A stretch of 28,521 nucleotides of DNA from Thermohalobaculum sp038528605 (GCA_038528605.1 JBCBEP010000038.1:1-28521), one strand, 5' to 3'. Counted from the stretch's first letter, positions 17,323 to 26,545 are shown. Notes: a model not told the origin generated them from the letters alone. Numbers and translations are program-made.

Positions 17323-18714
17323 ATGAAGGCGTTTCCCCTCTTCCTCGACGTTGCGGGGCGCGATGTGGTGATCGTCGGTGGCGGCGAGCAGGCGGCGCAG
17401 AAGGCGCGGCTCGTGGCGAAGACCGAGGCGCACATGGTGCTGATGGCGCTTGAGCTCGAGCCTGAGCTTGCTCAGCGCGTGGCGGGCGGCGCGGCGCATG
17501 TGCAGTCGGTGGTCGACAACCGGGCCCTCGCTGCGGCCCGCCTCGCCTTCATCGCCACAGGCTGCGCTGGAGCGGATGCGGCGATCTCCACGGTGGCCAA
17601 GGACCTCGGAACCATCGTGAACGTGGTGGACCGACCCGACCTTTGTGATGTGACCACGCCAGCCATCGTGGACCGGGACCCGCTGGTGGTGGCCATTGGC
17701 ACGGAGGGTGCTGCCCCCGTTCTGGCGCGGCAGGTCAAAACCCGGCTGGAGGAATGGCTGGAGCCGACGCTCGGCGCCTTCACCGCGCGCGCGGGCGCCC
17801 TCAGGCCCATGGTTGAGCGCACGGTGCCGAAGGAGAAGCGCCGCGCCTTCTGGGCCTGGGCGTTCAAGGGCCCCCGGCAGCTCTTCACCAGCGGTAATCA
17901 GGCGGGTGCAGAGGCAGCCCTGGAAGACGCCATGGCGGCCGGTAGCGCGCCTGAAGGCGGCGAAGGTCAGGTGAGCATCGTGGGCGCAGGGCCCGGCGCG
18001 CCGGATATGCTCACCCTCCGCGCCGTCGCACGGCTCCAGGAAGCGGATGCGATCTTCTACGACAGGCTGGTGGATCCCGCGGTGCTCGAGCTCGCTCGGC
18101 GGGATGCAGAGCGCGTCTATGTGGGCAAGGCCCCCGGCGCCCATGCCTGGGCGCAGGCAGATATCGATGCCGCCCTTGTGGAAGCCGCGCGCGACGGCAA
18201 GCGCGTGGTGCGGCTCAAGGGTGGGGACCCCGGCATTTTCGCGCGTGCGGCGGAGGAAGCGGCCGCGCTGGACGCCGCTGGGATCTCCTGGGAGCTCGTC
18301 GCCGGCGTTACGGCTGCCACGGCAGCAGCGGCGGAGACCGGCATGTTCCTGACCGAGCGCGGGGCGATCCGCTCGATCACGATCACGACGGGACAGACAC
18401 GCGATGGTGCGACGCCGGACTGGCGCTGCCACGCAAAGCCGGGCAATGCCATCGCCTTTTACATGGGGGTAGCGACGGCCGGGCGGATTGCCGGCGACCT
18501 CCTCGCTCAGGGCGTGCCGGCGGAGACGGTGGTCGAGATCGTGGAGAACGCGAGCCGGCCCGAGATGCGGCACCTCTCCACAACGCTTGGCGACCTTGCG
18601 GAGACCGTGGCGCGGGAGGGCGTGGGCAATCCCGCGGTGATCCTTCTGCGGTGGCCTGAAGGCGAGGCGCTTCCCGAAGCCGCGGAGGCTGCCGTGCCGG
18701 CGCTGGGCGAATAG
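17323..18714 (+). CDS. cysG: Siroheme synthase (CysG)
   Basis: This fused enzyme makes siroheme, the cofactor of sulfite and nitrite reductases. The ATG at 17323 follows AGGAGG (17311-17316). The 463-aa protein has an N-terminal precorrin-2 dehydrogenase/sirohydrochlorin ferrochelatase domain with the NAD-binding VIVGGGEQAAQKARL (16-30), a central dimerisation part, and from Val217 a SAM-dependent uroporphyrinogen-III methyltransferase domain (VSIVGAGPGAPDMLTLRAV). In the latter, normally highly conserved words vary: GGDPGIFARAAEE where E. coli has GGDPFIFGRGGEE, and VAGVTAA for VPGITAA. This may be a lineage habit. The usual neighbours cysI and cysH are not seen downstream; instead the gene ends 6 bases from the convergent yggS. 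Confidence 0.92.
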   Translation: MKAFPLFLDVAGRDVVIVGGGEQAAQKARLVAKTEAHMVLMALELEPELAQRVAGGAAHVQSVVDNRALAAARLAFIATGCAGADAAISTVAKDLGTIVNVVDRPDLCDVTTPAIVDRDPLVVAIGTEGAAPVLARQVKTRLEEWLEPTLGAFTARAGALRPMVERTVPKEKRRAFWAWAFKGPRQLFTSGNQAGAEAALEDAMAAGSAPEGGEGQVSIVGAGPGAPDMLTLRAVARLQEADAIFYDRLVDPAVLELARRDAERVYVGKAPGAHAWAQADIDAALVEAARDGKRVVRLKGGDPGIFARAAEEAAALDAAGISWELVAGVTAATAAAAETGMFLTERGAIRSITITTGQTRDGATPDWRCHAKPGNAIAFYMGVATAGRIAGDLLAQGVPAETVVEIVENASRPEMRHLSTTLGDLAETVAREGVGNPAVILLRWPEGEALPEAAEAAVPALGE

Positions 18715-18720
18715 GTCGCG

Positions 18721-19404
18721 TCAGCCGTAATCCCGCGCGCCGAAGATGGCGGAGCCGACGCGGACGCAAGTTGCGCCGAGCGCGATCGCCCGCTCGAAGT
18801 CTCCGCTCATGCCCATGGAGAGCCCTGTGAGGCCGTTCCGCTCGGCGATCTTCGCGAGGAGAGCGAAGTGAAGCGAGGGCTCCTCATCCACTGGCGGGAT
18901 GCACATCAAGCCACGAACATCGAGGCCCAGGCTGCGGGCTTCCTGCACGAACGCGCCGGCCTCGCCCGGCATGACACCGGCTTTCTGCTCCTCCTCGCCC
19001 GTGTTGATCTGCAGGTAGACGGGGAGGCTCTTCCCGGTTTCCGCGAACACATCGGCGAGTTTCTTCGCGAGCTTCGGCCGGTCGACGGACTGGATGACAT
19101 CGAACAGGTCGACCGCCTGGCGCACCTTGTTCGTCTGCAGAGGGCCGATGAGATGGAGCTCGACATTCGGGTATTGGGCGCGCCAAGCGGGCCATTTGCT
19201 CGCTGCCTCCTGGACCCGGTTCTCTCCGAACACCCGGTGGCCAGCGTGGAGGACGGCCTCCACGCGCTCAGGCGGCTGGACCTTTGAGACGGCGACAAGC
19301 GAGATATCAGAGCTCGCCCTGCCCGCTTCCGCGGCCGCCACTTCGATGCGGGCGCGGATCGCACTGAGGCCGGTTTCCTGCGAAGTTTCGGTTGTGTCGG
19401 TCAT
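18721..19404 (-). CDS. YggS/PROSC family PLP homeostasis protein
   Basis: The 227-aa protein is a full-length member of the fold-III PLP-binding family. It has the PLP lysine Lys41 in LVAVSKVQPPE, FGENRVQEA, HLIGPLQTNKV, and the C-terminal phosphate-binding signature MGMSGDFERAIALGATCVRVGSAIFG. Such proteins bind PLP without known catalysis and maintain vitamin B6 and amino acid balance in the cytoplasm. Its ATG overlaps the stop of the upstream sulfotransferase by 4 bases (ATGA-type overlap), so it is the last gene of a three-gene minus-strand unit. Confidence 0.95.
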   Translation of the reverse strand: MTDTTETSQETGLSAIRARIEVAAAEAGRASSDISLVAVSKVQPPERVEAVLHAGHRVFGENRVQEAASKWPAWRAQYPNVELHLIGPLQTNKVRQAVDLFDVIQSVDRPKLAKKLADVFAETGKSLPVYLQINTGEEEQKAGVMPGEAGAFVQEARSLGLDVRGLMCIPPVDEEPSLHFALLAKIAERNGLTGLSMGMSGDFERAIALGATCVRVGSAIFGARDYG

Positions 19405-20267
19405 GCCTTTGCCGCCTCAGCCGTCTCGTCGAGGAGTTCCGGGTACCAACGTTCGATGGCCGGCAGGAAGCCTTCCCGCAACCGCCGGATCTGGGGCGCC
19501 GTCAGCTCCTCGCGCCAGCTGCCGGCCCGTCCCTTCGCGAAGAAGGCTTCCATATGGGGTGGCCGCTCGCGAAAGCCCGCCGCTTCCTCCTGCGCCTTGA
19601 GGGCACCGAACTCGGTGGATGCCAGCGCGGAGGCGAACTGTTCGTCGGAGACCGGCGCCCGGAGAAAGCCGAGAAGGTCCTTGAACGCCGCGGTCGGGTC
19701 CGCGGCCATGTCCTCGTAGCGCATCACATGCCGCTGCAGCCCGGGCGCGCCGACCCAGCTTTCGATATGCGCGTCCCACCGGCCGATGACCTCGAAAATC
19801 CGGTTCGGCGAGGCGTTGAGTGCCTCGGGGTTCAGCATCATCTCGATCGTCCGGTCCATATCGAACCCCAGATGGCGGCTGTAAGACTGCGCGACATCGA
19901 AGGGATTGCGAAGGAGATAGATCGCCGCCGCCGTAACCTGCGGTGGGATGAGGGGGACCCCTTGCATCGCCTGAATACGGCTGTGCGTCTTCACGAAATG
20001 GAGGCCAGGCTTCGACCGGGCGATAAGCGCCAGCGCCTTCGGCCGATGCTTCAGCCAGTCATCGATATCCTCTGCGATGAAGGGTGCCTGCCCCGCGGCC
20101 TTGTCGAAAAAATCCTGCCGCACATCCGCGGTGGTGAACCGCGCGAGGCTGTTGATGTCGATTTCCGTTCCCGGAGGTGCGAGCGCGCGGGCAAGGAAGC
20201 TGCGCACCCAGGTGTTCCCGGATTTCGGGAAGGACGCAATCCAGATGATACGACGAAGGTCTTCCAT
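19401..20267 (-). CDS. Sulfotransferase (PAPS-dependent), copy 1
   Basis: The 288-aa protein fits the Sulfotransfer_1 family, which transfers sulfate from PAPS to an acceptor. The 5'-phosphosulfate-binding loop SFPKSGNTW (12-20, Lys15) is intact, a likely catalytic His is in FVKTHSR (His95), and the 3'-phosphate-binding segment LLRNPFDVAQSYSRHLG (118-134) is present, as is RYEDM and the C-terminal GSWRE (PAPS loop analogue RKG is degenerate). No signal peptide is seen, so action is cytoplasmic on a small or membrane-facing acceptor, unknown here. It overlaps yggS and follows another sulfotransferase by 32 bases. Confidence 0.9.
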   Translation of the reverse strand: MEDLRRIIWIASFPKSGNTWVRSFLARALAPPGTEIDINSLARFTTADVRQDFFDKAAGQAPFIAEDIDDWLKHRPKALALIARSKPGLHFVKTHSRIQAMQGVPLIPPQVTAAAIYLLRNPFDVAQSYSRHLGFDMDRTIEMMLNPEALNASPNRIFEVIGRWDAHIESWVGAPGLQRHVMRYEDMAADPTAAFKDLLGFLRAPVSDEQFASALASTEFGALKAQEEAAGFRERPPHMEAFFAKGRAGSWREELTAPQIRRLREGFLPAIERWYPELLDETAEAAKA

Positions 20268-20299
20268 GGGCTCCTGCGATCAGCGCACGTCCAGGCGGC

Positions 20300-21211
20300 T
20301 CAAACGGTGTAGCCGTGTTGCTCCATGACCGCGCGGTGCTTGGCGGCAAAGGCGGCGGCGCTTTCGGGCGAGATCTTTTCGCGCCATTTGCCGCTGCCGC
20401 CCGCATGGAAGAAGCGCTCGGCCGAGGGCGACTTCTCGATGAAGCCTGCCTTGTCCTCCTGCGCGCGGACTTCATCGAAGGACGAGAAGCGGACGGCGCG
20501 GGCGAGGCGTTCCTCGACCACGGGCACGCCGATATGCTCGAGGAGGCGGGTGAAGCCGGCGGTGGGATCGTTCAGCAGGTCCTCATAGCGGAGAACGAGA
20601 ACGGGCAGATCGCGGGGCTTCGTCCAGCTGCGAACATGGTCGGACCAGTCGCCGAGATACTGCGTCACCGCATCGTCGCCGCCGAGGATCACGTGGTCGT
20701 CGCGAGAGAGCGCGGTGCAGGCTTCGTCCGGTGTCGTGCCGTAGTGCCGCGCGTAGGAGCAGGCGACGTCTAGCGGATGGCGGATGATGTAGGCCGCGCC
20801 GCGGCTCAGGGCGGGCGGCACCAGCTCATGCCCATGCGCGCGAGTGCGAGCGTTGTGAGTCTTCACAAACATCAGATCCGCGTTGCCGGAGGCGAGGGAA
20901 CTCAGGAAGCGGGGCCGGATTTCCAGCGCCTGCATCTGGTCTGCCGGGTTGAACGGGCGACCTGCAAACGGGGCATAGGCTTTCGGGATCGCGTCCCCCA
21001 TGCCGATACGGTGTACCTGGTTGATGGGCATCGGGGTGCGCCGGTCGAACAGGTAATTGGCCAGGAAAATCCGCGTCCAGGTGTTTCCGGATTTTGGATA
21101 GGAGGCGAGCCAGTAGAGCGCCTTCTTCGCGGCGCGGCGGGGAGAGGGCGCCATGCCCGCCGGTTTGCGTGCTGGTGCTGCCGGTTCCTGGGTGGGCATG
21201 CGGGGGGCCAT
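20300..21211 (-). CDS. Sulfotransferase (PAPS-dependent), copy 2
   Basis: The 303-aa protein is a diverged relative of the next gene. It has the 5'-PSB loop SYPKSGNTW (37-45), FVKTHNA (His119), the 3'-phosphate segment IIRHPLDVACSYARHYG (142-158), LRYEDLLNDP and GSGKWREKI near the end. It has an extra 25-30 Pro/Ala/Lys-rich N-terminal residues; an internal start at Met20 (21154) would remove them, but AGGAG 12 bases before 21211 favours the long form. The first gene of the minus unit, it lies just beyond the porin terminator. The acceptor is unknown. Confidence 0.9.
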   Translation of the reverse strand: MAPRMPTQEPAAPARKPAGMAPSPRRAAKKALYWLASYPKSGNTWTRIFLANYLFDRRTPMPINQVHRIGMGDAIPKAYAPFAGRPFNPADQMQALEIRPRFLSSLASGNADLMFVKTHNARTRAHGHELVPPALSRGAAYIIRHPLDVACSYARHYGTTPDEACTALSRDDHVILGGDDAVTQYLGDWSDHVRSWTKPRDLPVLVLRYEDLLNDPTAGFTRLLEHIGVPVVEERLARAVRFSSFDEVRAQEDKAGFIEKSPSAERFFHAGGSGKWREKISPESAAAFAAKHRAVMEQHGYTV

Positions 21212-21251
21212 GGGCGTCGACGTCTCCTGCCTCTCGCATGTGGCCTACGCC

Positions 21252-21283
21252 AAAGAGAAACGGAGGGGCAAGGCCCCTCCGTT
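21252..21283 (-). terminator. Rho-independent terminator of the porin gene
   Basis: On the minus strand, ACGGAGGGGC pairs with GCCCCTCCGT (21273-21282 and 21260-21269) around the 3-base loop CTT and is followed by TTTCTCTTT. It lies 26 bases beyond the porin stop and separates the porin transcript from the sulfotransferase unit. Confidence 0.85.
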
Positions 21284-21308
21284 CCGATCTTCTTGGCAGT
21301 GGCTGAGA

Positions 21309-22454
21309 TCAGAAGCTGATCTTGATGCCCGTGCCGATGATGAAGCCGTCGACATCGTCGCCGCCCGAGGAGCCGACGTTGCCAGCCGCGTCGCCGTTGT
21401 CCTCTTCGAAGTCGACATAGGCACCGAAGGCACCGAGCGACACACCCTTGGCGAGCTTGTAGTTCACGCCGACGAGGTACTGAGCGAGCTCTTCGTCGTT
21501 GCCGAACGGGTTGGTCGGGTTCTCGTCGTCGACGTTCTCACCCTTGAAGTAGGTGAACGACACGCCCCAGGGGCCGGTCTCGTAGCTGATACCAGCGTCG
21601 TAGGACTGACCGTCGTCGGTGCCGCCGTTGTTCTGCTCAGCGAACGAACCACCGATGGTGACGCCCGAGAAGCCGACATTCGCACCGGCCGAGTAGATCT
21701 GCGGGTTGTCGCCGTCCGGGTTGAAGGCGATGCCGTAGCGGCCGGAGACCGCGATGTCGATGCCGCCGAAGGAATTCACGTAGTTAGCACCGAAGTCGAC
21801 GAAGTTGTCGACGATGCCGTTGGTGTCGATCTGGGCGTTGCTGTCCTGGAGCGGATCACGCGCATACGAGAAACCGACCTGGACGCCAGCGAAGCGCGGC
21901 GTGAAGTAGGTGAAGCGCTGGGCGTCGTTGTTGCCGAGGTTCTCGATGAAGGTCGAGCCCAGGGTGCGGCGGAAGACGTCATCACCAACCGACACGGTGC
22001 CCGAGTTCGCGTTACCTGCCGTACCCGAGTAAGGGATGAAGGCGGTGGTCGAACCGGAGTTCACGTTCAGGAAGGTAACGTCCGGCGCGGCGATGGTCAT
22101 CGTGTAACCAGCGGAGTTCTCCGAGCCGAGCTGCACGCGGCCGAAGGCGCCGTCGATGAACATGAAGCTCTCGTCGATCGTGTCGCCCGTGGTGTTGGCC
22201 TCGAGCTGGACGTCGGCGCCGATCTTGATGCCGTTGTCGAGCGTAATCGACGGGAGGAAGCGGATCTCCGCGTCCTGCTTGGAGTCGACGCCACCAAACT
22301 CCTCACCGGAGATGTTGTCCACGTCGGAGTCGGCGTACGCCAGGAACTGCTCCATGTAGCCGCTCACGCGCACGTTCCATTCGGCAGCGCCGGCGGCGCC
22401 CGCATAAGCACCGACCATCGCGATCGCGCTCGTGCTCAGGAGAACTTTCTTCAT
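21309..22454 (-). CDS. Outer-membrane porin (Porin_4 type)
   Basis: The ATG at 22454 follows AAGAGGGACAC and gives the signal peptide MKKVLLSTSAIAMVGAYAGA, cleaved near AAGA-AEW. The 381-aa product is rich in Gly, Asn and Asp with alternating beta patterns, starts the mature part with VRVSGYMEQFLAY, and ends in a C-terminal Phe (GIKISF), the BAM signal for outer-membrane beta barrels. The start DNGIKIGADVQLEAN (97-111 region) is typical of trimeric general porins from Rhodobacterales. It should allow diffusion of small hydrophilic solutes. The gene stands alone with its own terminator. Confidence 0.93.
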   Translation of the reverse strand: MKKVLLSTSAIAMVGAYAGAAGAAEWNVRVSGYMEQFLAYADSDVDNISGEEFGGVDSKQDAEIRFLPSITLDNGIKIGADVQLEANTTGDTIDESFMFIDGAFGRVQLGSENSAGYTMTIAAPDVTFLNVNSGSTTAFIPYSGTAGNANSGTVSVGDDVFRRTLGSTFIENLGNNDAQRFTYFTPRFAGVQVGFSYARDPLQDSNAQIDTNGIVDNFVDFGANYVNSFGGIDIAVSGRYGIAFNPDGDNPQIYSAGANVGFSGVTIGGSFAEQNNGGTDDGQSYDAGISYETGPWGVSFTYFKGENVDDENPTNPFGNDEELAQYLVGVNYKLAKGVSLGAFGAYVDFEEDNGDAAGNVGSSGGDDVDGFIIGTGIKISF

Positions 22455-22758
22455 TGTGTCCCTCTTTCGGTCCCACACGTCTGCATTTCGGTCTTGCCTG
22501 CCGGCGCAGATGCCTTGGCTCAGCAAGGCTCATGCCTCACTGCGCCGTTCATACCCCAGGCCGCGTTTCGGTCAATGTCCGCAACAACTACCGCGGAGGC
22601 GGGCAAAACCACGGTGCATTTTCGCAACAAGCCTCGTTGCCCCCATGGGCGTTGTATAGACGACTTGCGACGGGAACCCGCGGGCCGCGCGTTTGCACTC
22701 CCAAGGCCTTGTGATAAAGCCCTTTCGACGCTGGCCAGGCCGCAGAGGAACGCGCCAA
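22455..22758. promoter_or_regulatory. Divergent spacer between porin and DUF3576 gene
   Basis: This 304-base gap must hold promoters for both genes. I see a small inverted repeat GCAAC-N7-GTTGC near 22625-22641 and a TATAGA-like word near 22656, but no convincing -35/-10 pair. No conserved RNA element is recognised. Confidence 0.3.
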
Positions 22759-23346
22759 ATGACACGCTACGCCGCCTTTATGTTGCTCGCGCTGCCCGTG
22801 GCGCTTGCTGCGTGCTCAACCGACCGTGACCTGAGCGCGAAGGAAGACACCATCTCGAAGGACATCGGTCGATCGCCGCAGGTGCGGGACCGGAATCAAG
22901 ATTCGCTCTTCGGGGAAGGCGGCATCGCGTTCGGTACTGCGAGCAGCGGTGGCACGGGTACCAACCTTGGGAGCGGGTTGTTCGGGGAAGATTCGGACCG
23001 TCAGGAAGGCATCCCGGTCAACAAATACCTGTGGCGCGCGTCGCTCGACACGCTCTCCTTCCTGCCGATCTCCTCGACCGATCCGTTTACGGGTGTGATC
23101 GCGACGGACTGGGGTGCCACGCCGGATGCCCCGGGCGAGCGGTTCAAGGTGACCTCTTATGTCGTCTCCAGCGAGCTTCAGGCGTCCTCGCTCCGCGTTG
23201 CCGTGTTCCGCGAGACGCTCAACGAGGCGAATGTGTGGATCCCTGCCGCCGTGGACCCGACGACCGCACGCCGGATCGAGGATGCGATCCTCACCCGCGC
23301 CCGGCAGATCCGGCTCGCCGAGGTCGAGGAGCAGGAGGCGGGCTGA
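22759..23346 (+). CDS. DUF3576 lipoprotein
   Basis: The ATG at 22759 follows GAGGAA. The 195-aa protein has a lipoprotein signal with lipobox LAAC (Cys19), then a flexible Ser/Gly/Asp region (20-85), then a conserved domain with NKYLWRASLDTLSFLPISS, FTGVIATDW and LRVAVFRETL. This matches the DUF3576 family, envelope lipoproteins of alphaproteobacteria of unknown function, often directly upstream of leuS as here (105 bases). It is expected to sit in the envelope facing the periplasm. Confidence 0.9.
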   Translation: MTRYAAFMLLALPVALAACSTDRDLSAKEDTISKDIGRSPQVRDRNQDSLFGEGGIAFGTASSGGTGTNLGSGLFGEDSDRQEGIPVNKYLWRASLDTLSFLPISSTDPFTGVIATDWGATPDAPGERFKVTSYVVSSELQASSLRVAVFRETLNEANVWIPAAVDPTTARRIEDAILTRARQIRLAEVEEQEAG

Positions 23347-23451
23347 CGCCGCCATCAACCCCGTCTCCGTTGCCATGCGCGCGCGCTTGGGCATAAAGCC
23401 CGACAGGCGCGGCGGCCCGCCGTGCTGAATGGCGAGACGAGGGATTGAGGC

Positions 23452-26031
23452 ATGGCGCGCTACGACCCGGCGGCGATTGAGCCGAAGTGGCAGGATGTTT
23501 GGCGGGATCGCCGGACATTCGAGGTCGAGGTCGATCACAGCAGGCCGAAATACTACGTGCTGGACATGTTCCCCTACCCGTCGGGGCGCATCCATATGGG
23601 TCACGTGCGCAACTACACGATGGGCGATGTGATTGCCCGTTATAAGCGCGCGCGCGGTTTTAATGTGCTGCACCCGATGGGGTGGGACGCTTTCGGCATG
23701 CCGGCAGAGAACGCGGCGATGCAGAACAACACGCATCCTGCGAAATGGACCTACGCCAATATCGACGCCATGCGCGCGCAGCTTATGCGTCTCGGCATTT
23801 CCTACGACTGGAGCCGCGAGCTCGCCACCTGCGACCCGGACTACTATGCTCAGCAGCAGTCGCTGTTCCTCGATTTCCTCGAGGCGGGCTTCGTTACCCG
23901 CAAATCCTCCATGGTGAACTGGGACCCAGTCGACATGACGGTGCTCGCCAACGAGCAGGTGATCGACGGGAAAGGCTGGCGCTCCGGCGCGCCTGTGGAG
24001 CGGCGGGAGCTCACGCAGTGGTTCTTCCGGATCTCGGACATGGCGGACGAGCTGCTGGATGCCATCGAGGGCCTCGGCAAGTGGCCTGAGAAGGTCCGGC
24101 TCATGCAGGCGAACTGGATTGGGAAGAGCAGGGGGCTGCAGTTCAGCTTCGAGACGCGGCATGCGCCGGCTGGCTTTGAGAAGATCGAGTTCTTCACGAC
24201 ACGCCCCGACACGTTCAAGGGTGCCACCTTCGCGGCGATCTCGGCCGATCACCCGCTCGCGCGGGCGCTGGAGGCCGATAACCCGGAAATCGCGGCCTTT
24301 TGCGAGGAATGCCGGCGTACGGGCACCTCGGAGGAAGTACTGGAGACGCTGGAGAAGCGGGGGCTGAAAACGGATGTGACCGTCGTTCACCCGCTGATGG
24401 ACGACACTGAGTTGCCGGTCTTCATCGCGAACTTCGTGCTGATGGATTACGGCACGGGCGCGATCTATGGCTGCCCGGCGCATGACCAGCGAGACCTTGA
24501 TTTTGCTCACAAATACGAGCTGCCGGTGGTCGACGTCTTCTTCGCCGAAGGGAGCGACAGCCCCGTTGCGAACGAGGCCTTCGTGCCGCCGAAGACCGAG
24601 AAGGTGCGCTATGCCCGCGCGATCGCCGGCTCAGAGGTCATGACCGGGGCGGAAGCGATCGAAGAGGCGATCGGGCATTGCGAAGCGCTCGGGATCGGCG
24701 AGGGTGTCACGAAGTTCAGGCTGCGGGACTGGGGGGTGAGCCGCCAGCGCTATTGGGGCGCGCCCATTCCGGTGGTGCACTGCCCGAACTGCGGTGTTGT
24801 GCCGGTGCCGAAGGACCAGCTGCCGGTGACCCTGCCGGAGGATGTGGATCTCTCTGTTCCGGGTAACCCGTTAGAAAGACACGCAACCTGGGGGAGCGTG
24901 GCGTGCCCGAAATGCGGTACCGCGGCGCGGCGCGAGACGGACACGATGGATACCTTCGTGGACAGCTCGTGGTACTTCGCGCGGTTCACGGCGCCGAAGG
25001 CGGACACGCCCACGGACGATGAAGCGGCGAACTACTGGATGAACGTGGACCAGTATATCGGCGGGGTGGAGCACGCGATCCTGCACCTCCTTTACTCCCG
25101 CTTCTTCGCGCGCGCGATGCACCGGACGGGCCACCTGCCGGAACGCTCGGGCGAGCCCTTCGATGCGCTCTTCACCCAAGGTATGGTGTGCCACGAGACC
25201 TACCGCACAAGTGATGGTAGGTGGCTGTCGCCCGAGGAGGTAACGCTTCAGGACGGTGGCGCGGTGGAGAAGGGTACAGGCACGGCGGTGGAGGTCGGTC
25301 CCTCGATAAAAATGTCGAAGTCCAAGCGCAACACCGTCGATCCCGATGCCATCATCGGCCAGTACGGGGCGGATACGGCGCGATTCTTCATGCTGTCCGA
25401 CAGTCCGCCCGAGCGTGACGTGGAATGGACCGCCGCGGGGGTCGAGGGCGCATCGCGTTTCCTCAACCGCTTGTGGCGCATGATGGAGGAGCTGCCGGAG
25501 GCGGCGGCCGCACCGGGGAGTTTCGGGGCGGCGGCGACGGCCTTGCGCCGGGCGACGCACAAGACGATCGCCGGGGTTACTGTCGACATCGAGGGCTTCA
25601 CCTTCAACAAGGCCGTCGCGCGGCTCTATGAGCTCGCAAATGCGCTGGGGCGTGCCGCGGCCGACGGCGAGGTGACCGCGCCAGACATGGCCTTTGCGCG
25701 CCGCGAGGGTCTCGAGGCGATCGTGCGGCTGATGAATCCGATGGCGCCGCATCTGACCGAAGAGATGTGGACGGCGATGGGTGGCGAGGGTCTGCTCGTC
25801 GATCAGCCCTGGCCGGAGGCGGATAGCAGCCTCTCCGTCGACGACGTGATCGTTCTGCCCATCCAGGTGAACGGGAAGAAACGCGGGGAGCTGGAGGTCG
25901 CGAAGGATGCGGCCAAGGAGGACATCGAAGCGCTGGCGCTCGGCAACCCGGACGTGGCACGGTTCCTGGAGGGGCGGCCGCCCCGCAAGGTCATCGTGGT
26001 GCCGGGACGGATCGTCAATGTCGTCATCTGA
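23452..26031 (+). CDS. leuS: Leucyl-tRNA synthetase
   Basis: This class I synthetase charges tRNA-Leu with leucine and edits mischarged products. The 859-aa length is normal. It starts at ATG 23452 with the family-like MARYDPAAIEPKWQ. The catalytic motifs are HMGH (48-51, in PYPSGRIHMGHVRNY) and KMSKS (620-624). The CP1 editing domain has TTRPDTFKGATF and YGTGAIYGCPAHDQRD, and a Zn-like cysteine set is present (CPNCG, CPKCG). The C-terminus overlaps lptE by 14 bases, so leuS, lptE and holA form one operon. Confidence 0.98.
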   Translation: MARYDPAAIEPKWQDVWRDRRTFEVEVDHSRPKYYVLDMFPYPSGRIHMGHVRNYTMGDVIARYKRARGFNVLHPMGWDAFGMPAENAAMQNNTHPAKWTYANIDAMRAQLMRLGISYDWSRELATCDPDYYAQQQSLFLDFLEAGFVTRKSSMVNWDPVDMTVLANEQVIDGKGWRSGAPVERRELTQWFFRISDMADELLDAIEGLGKWPEKVRLMQANWIGKSRGLQFSFETRHAPAGFEKIEFFTTRPDTFKGATFAAISADHPLARALEADNPEIAAFCEECRRTGTSEEVLETLEKRGLKTDVTVVHPLMDDTELPVFIANFVLMDYGTGAIYGCPAHDQRDLDFAHKYELPVVDVFFAEGSDSPVANEAFVPPKTEKVRYARAIAGSEVMTGAEAIEEAIGHCEALGIGEGVTKFRLRDWGVSRQRYWGAPIPVVHCPNCGVVPVPKDQLPVTLPEDVDLSVPGNPLERHATWGSVACPKCGTAARRETDTMDTFVDSSWYFARFTAPKADTPTDDEAANYWMNVDQYIGGVEHAILHLLYSRFFARAMHRTGHLPERSGEPFDALFTQGMVCHETYRTSDGRWLSPEEVTLQDGGAVEKGTGTAVEVGPSIKMSKSKRNTVDPDAIIGQYGADTARFFMLSDSPPERDVEWTAAGVEGASRFLNRLWRMMEELPEAAAAPGSFGAAATALRRATHKTIAGVTVDIEGFTFNKAVARLYELANALGRAAADGEVTAPDMAFARREGLEAIVRLMNPMAPHLTEEMWTAMGGEGLLVDQPWPEADSSLSVDDVIVLPIQVNGKKRGELEVAKDAAKEDIEALALGNPDVARFLEGRPPRKVIVVPGRIVNVVI

Positions 26032-26536
26032 GCAAAAAACCCGCCGGTCCGTTCTGGGCCTCGCAGCCCTCGCGCTTGCGGCACCCGCTCTTTCCGGCTG
26101 CTTCCGGCCCATGCTGGCGGAGGGCGGCGCCGCGAGCGACCTGCGCGGGCGCGTGGCACTGCCCAGTGTGAACGGCCGGCTTGGCTATGTGATGAACGAG
26201 ACTTTCGAGAACCGGCTCGGCCGCCCGGGACAGACCACCTACCGGCTCGAGGTCAGCACCAGATTGACCGATCGCGGGCTCCTCGTGGCACAGGACAACA
26301 CGGTGACCCGCGAGCAGCTGACGGCGACGGCGGTGATGCTGCTCTACAAGGATGGCACCGTTGAGCCGGTATTGCAGGACATTCTGGTGAGCGAGGCCGG
26401 GTTCGACCAGACGGCGTCGCTCTACGCGTCCCGCACCACGCGGCGGGACATCGAGGAGCGGCTTGCGCGCGACCTTGCGGAGCGGATCTCGCGCCGCGTG
26501 CTGGCGCGGGCCTCGCAGCTCGAGGCGGCGGGCTGA
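26018..26536 (+). CDS. lptE: LPS-assembly lipoprotein LptE
   Basis: The ATG at 26018 lies within the end of leuS. The 172-aa product has a signal with Arg pair (RRSVLGLAALALAAP) and lipobox LSGC (Cys28), followed by CFRPML, the typical mature start of alphaproteobacterial LptE. The rest has the alpha/beta sandwich pattern with YRLEVSTRLTDRGLLVAQD and a C-terminal helix (RDIEERLARDLAERISRRVL). LptE plugs LptD in the outer membrane to insert lipopolysaccharide. The family is poorly conserved, so context (leuS-lptE-holA) carries part of the call. Confidence 0.9.
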   Translation: MSSSEQKTRRSVLGLAALALAAPALSGCFRPMLAEGGAASDLRGRVALPSVNGRLGYVMNETFENRLGRPGQTTYRLEVSTRLTDRGLLVAQDNTVTREQLTATAVMLLYKDGTVEPVLQDILVSEAGFDQTASLYASRTTRRDIEERLARDLAERISRRVLARASQLEAAG

Positions 26537-26545
26537 GGTGAGCCG

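Noticed and set aside
21153..22829. Plus-strand open frame of 558 codons opposite the porin
   Set aside because: It is antisense to a porin with signal peptide, C-terminal Phe and terminator. Its Val/Asp-rich sequence reflects the porin codons.
22816..24510. Minus-strand open frames opposite DUF3576/leuS and further on to 26112
   Set aside because: They mirror well-recognised plus-strand genes and lack any domain or binding site.
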